Below are positions 57,242 to 58,949 of a stretch of 58,949 nt of DNA, piece by piece. Both the position numbers and the translations under genes were made by a program. Numbering within the stretch: position 1 is the stretch's first letter; each line of letters starts with the position of its first letter. Below the pieces are notes generated by a model. The model saw nothing but the letters and a program-made list of their open reading frames with translations, was not told where the DNA came from and searched no databases. Source of the stretch: Cupriavidus plantarum (GTDB lineage Bacteria; Pseudomonadota; Gammaproteobacteria; Burkholderiales; Burkholderiaceae); assembly GCF_905397285.1 (NCBI RefSeq), contig NZ_CAJPUX010000015.1, positions 1 to 58,949 on the forward strand, read 5' to 3'.

Positions 57242-58949
57242 ATGCAGTGGTTCAATCAACTACGCGTTACGACCAGGCTCATAGCCGGCTTCCTGGTCGT
57301 ATCCGTCATCGGCGCCATCATGGGCCTGCTTGGCGTGATCAACATGGGGCGCATGGCGGACTGGACCGGCAAGATCTACAACGAGGACCTGCAGGCGCTG
57401 AAGGCTGTGCAGGACGGCAACATCAACCTCGTGTATGCGAGCCGCGCGCAGATCGCGCTGCTATCGGCATCCACGATGGGCGAGCGCGCGACCGAGAAGG
57501 AGCGCATCGAGAAGTCGCTGGCGACCATGGAAGAACGCGTGAAGGCCGCCAAGGGCTCGTTCACGCAGCCGGAAGGCCAGGCCATGGTGAAGCAGTACGA
57601 GACCCTCGTGCCGCCGTTCCGTGAGCGCATGACGAAGTACGTTGAACTCGTGAGCAAGCAGCCGCTGGACACGTCGCAGTTCGAAAGCACGGTGTTCACG
57701 GAAAGCACTGACCTGCTCAAGGACAGCCGTGCCCTGGAAGACGTGCTGTTCAAGATGGTGAAGCGCCGCGACGAGCGTGCGCGCGCCAACATGGACGAAT
57801 CGGACGGCGTGTACAAGAGCTCGCGCGTGGTCATGCTGGTGCTGGTGCTGGGCGGCCTGGTGGTCTCCGTGCTGCTGGGCATGCTTCTCGCGCGCGGCCT
57901 GTCGCGCCAGCTCGGCGGCGAACCTGGCTACGCGGCGCGCATTGCCTCGCGTATCGCCGATGGCGATTTCTCCGGCAAGGTGGCGTTGCGCAAGGGTGAC
58001 CAGTCGAGCCTGCTGCACGCGATGAGCGAGATGCAGCATCACCTGTCGCGCATGGTGCGCGATTTCAAGGAGTCGGCCGAATCGATCGGCACGGCGTCGC
58101 GTGAAATCGCCGCGGGTAACAACGATCTGTCGCAGCGTACCGAGCAGCAGGCCGCTTCGCTCGAGGAAACCGCCTCGAGCATGGAAGAGCTGACCAGCAC
58201 CGTGCGCCAGAACGCGGACAACGCCCGTCAGGCCAGCGGTCTGGCCGCCAACGCGTCCGAGACCGCCGTGCGCGGCGGCGAAGTGGTCGGCCGCGTGGTG
58301 CAGACGATGGACGAGATCAACGAAGCCTCGCGCAAGATCGTCGACATCATCGGCGTGATCGAAGGCATCGCGTTCCAGACCAACATCCTGGCGCTGAACG
58401 CGGCCGTGGAAGCGGCACGCGCGGGCGAACAGGGCCGCGGCTTCGCGGTGGTGGCCGGCGAGGTGCGCAGCCTGGCGCAGCGCTCCGCGAATGCGGCGAA
58501 GGAAATCAAGGGCCTGATCGGCGATACCGTGGCGCGCGTGGACAACGGTGCCGTGCTCGTGGGCGAAGCCGGCCAGACGATGGGCGAGATCGTGCAGGCA
58601 GTGAAGCGCGTGACCGACATCATGGGCGAGATCAGCGCGGCCTCGGCCGAGCAGAGTTCGGGCATCGAGCAGGTCAATCAGGCCGTGGCGCAGATGGACG
58701 AGGTGACGCAGCAGAACGCGGCGCTCGTGGAGCAGGCCGCTGCTGCCGCCAGCTCGTTGCAGGAACAGGCTGGCCGCTTGCAGGATTCGGTCGCCACGTT
58801 CCGTTTGTCCCAGGATGACGAAGGCCATGGCGGCCCGTCGCTGGGCACGTCGGCCATCGTGCCTGCCGTGCGCGCGGTGACGAAGCCCGCGGTGGCGGGC
58901 CCGGTGACGGCGCGCCTGACGGCCGGCAAGACGCGCGCGGCGCGCGGCG
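57242..58949 (+). CDS. Methyl-accepting chemotaxis protein (3' end outside window)
   Basis: Open frame from ATG 57242 (AGAAGGGGGTAGTTCT upstream) to the window end, 569 codons and continuing. TM1 (about 12-32, LIAGFLVVSVIGAIMGLLGVI), a four-helix sensor, TM2 (VVMLVLVLGGLVVSVLLGMLLA, about 197-220), HAMP, and a signalling domain with EGIAFQTNILALNAAVEAARAGEQ. The end is Pro/Ala/Gly-rich linker, so only the tail is missing. It resembles the receptor at 52039 in the signalling domain but has a different sensor. Confidence 0.93.
   Translation, partial: MQWFNQLRVTTRLIAGFLVVSVIGAIMGLLGVINMGRMADWTGKIYNEDLQALKAVQDGNINLVYASRAQIALLSASTMGERATEKERIEKSLATMEERVKAAKGSFTQPEGQAMVKQYETLVPPFRERMTKYVELVSKQPLDTSQFESTVFTESTDLLKDSRALEDVLFKMVKRRDERARANMDESDGVYKSSRVVMLVLVLGGLVVSVLLGMLLARGLSRQLGGEPGYAARIASRIADGDFSGKVALRKGDQSSLLHAMSEMQHHLSRMVRDFKESAESIGTASREIAAGNNDLSQRTEQQAASLEETASSMEELTSTVRQNADNARQASGLAANASETAVRGGEVVGRVVQTMDEINEASRKIVDIIGVIEGIAFQTNILALNAAVEAARAGEQGRGFAVVAGEVRSLAQRSANAAKEIKGLIGDTVARVDNGAVLVGEAGQTMGEIVQAVKRVTDIMGEISAASAEQSSGIEQVNQAVAQMDEVTQQNAALVEQAAAAASSLQEQAGRLQDSVATFRLSQDDEGHGGPSLGTSAIVPAVRAVTKPAVAGPVTARLTAGKTRAARG

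Noticed and set aside
1..58949. tRNA genes, CRISPR arrays, insertion sequences and prophage genes
   Set aside because: No cloverleaf-like sequence with a CCA-type end, no regular spacer array and no transposase or phage structural gene was recognised by eye.

Overview
The window is about 59 kb of GC-rich (roughly 65 % by eye) bacterial chromosome. It looks like a beta-proteobacterium of the Burkholderiaceae, most like Cupriavidus. The reasons are the gene content (OhrR/Ohr, a TctC/Bug-type binding protein, an H-NS protein of the short beta-proteobacterial type, a Tad pilus locus with DUF3613, a 3-oxoadipate operon) and the codon use. No transposase, prophage block, tRNA or CRISPR array was seen. 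The assignment is inference; no database was searched.

Layout. 1-200: the end of an rRNA operon (5S rRNA and terminator). 221-3188: a GIY-YIG protein, the ohr/ohrR peroxide-defence pair and a DegP-type periplasmic protease. 3.4-5.8 kb: a small hypothetical protein, then a MarR-MFS pair with an inverted-repeat operator. 5.8-9.9 kb: a MoxR ATPase / DUF58 / transglutaminase operon. 10-15.4 kb: a phytanoyl-CoA-dioxygenase-like enzyme, IclR, LysR and MarR regulators, a small secreted repeat protein, YggT and a dienelactone hydrolase. 15.5-24.4 kb: an envelope region with two FhaC/ShlB-like outer-membrane transporters, a secreted PLD-like protein, dodecin and two large divergent Gly/Val/Leu-rich repeat lipoproteins. 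24.8-37.2 kb: a Tad (Flp) pilus operon ending with a sigma-54 activator. 37.3-41.6 kb: sbcDC. 41.9-46.5 kb: pcaI-pcaJ-pcaF, an SDR and a Bug binding protein. 46.6-51.6 kb: a PadR regulator, a nitronate monooxygenase, a tyrosine-recombinase-like protein with a degraded active site, galE and an H-NS gene. 52-58.9 kb: a chemotaxis / c-di-GMP cluster (receptor, EAL protein, CheY-like, CheW, second receptor cut by the window edge).

The most interesting part is 19165-24420. Two paralogous lipoproteins are transcribed away from each other. Each has a textbook -24/-12 sigma-54 promoter (minus strand 22694-22708, plus strand 23003-23018). Between the promoters lies a nearly mirror-symmetric block: two perfect TTACGT-type palindromes in the middle, flanked by two copies of a CACAAGG-x-TTTGCG element. 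Downstream of one lipoprotein, on the same strand, is a TpsB/FhaC-like transporter, but no classical TpsA exoprotein is present. This suggests a sigma-54-controlled surface-lipoprotein secretion module in which the repeat lipoproteins may be the transporter's clients. A sigma-54 activator with the GAFTGA motif sits at the end of the neighbouring Tad operon and is a candidate regulator. With the EAL phosphodiesterase and chemotaxis genes at the right end, much of the window concerns cell surface, adhesion and motility.

A second regulatory link is a 15-bp palindrome at 41647-41661 upstream of pcaIJF. It resembles PcaR/PcaU-type boxes, and a PcaR/PobR-type IclR regulator is encoded 30 kb away at 10932-11750.
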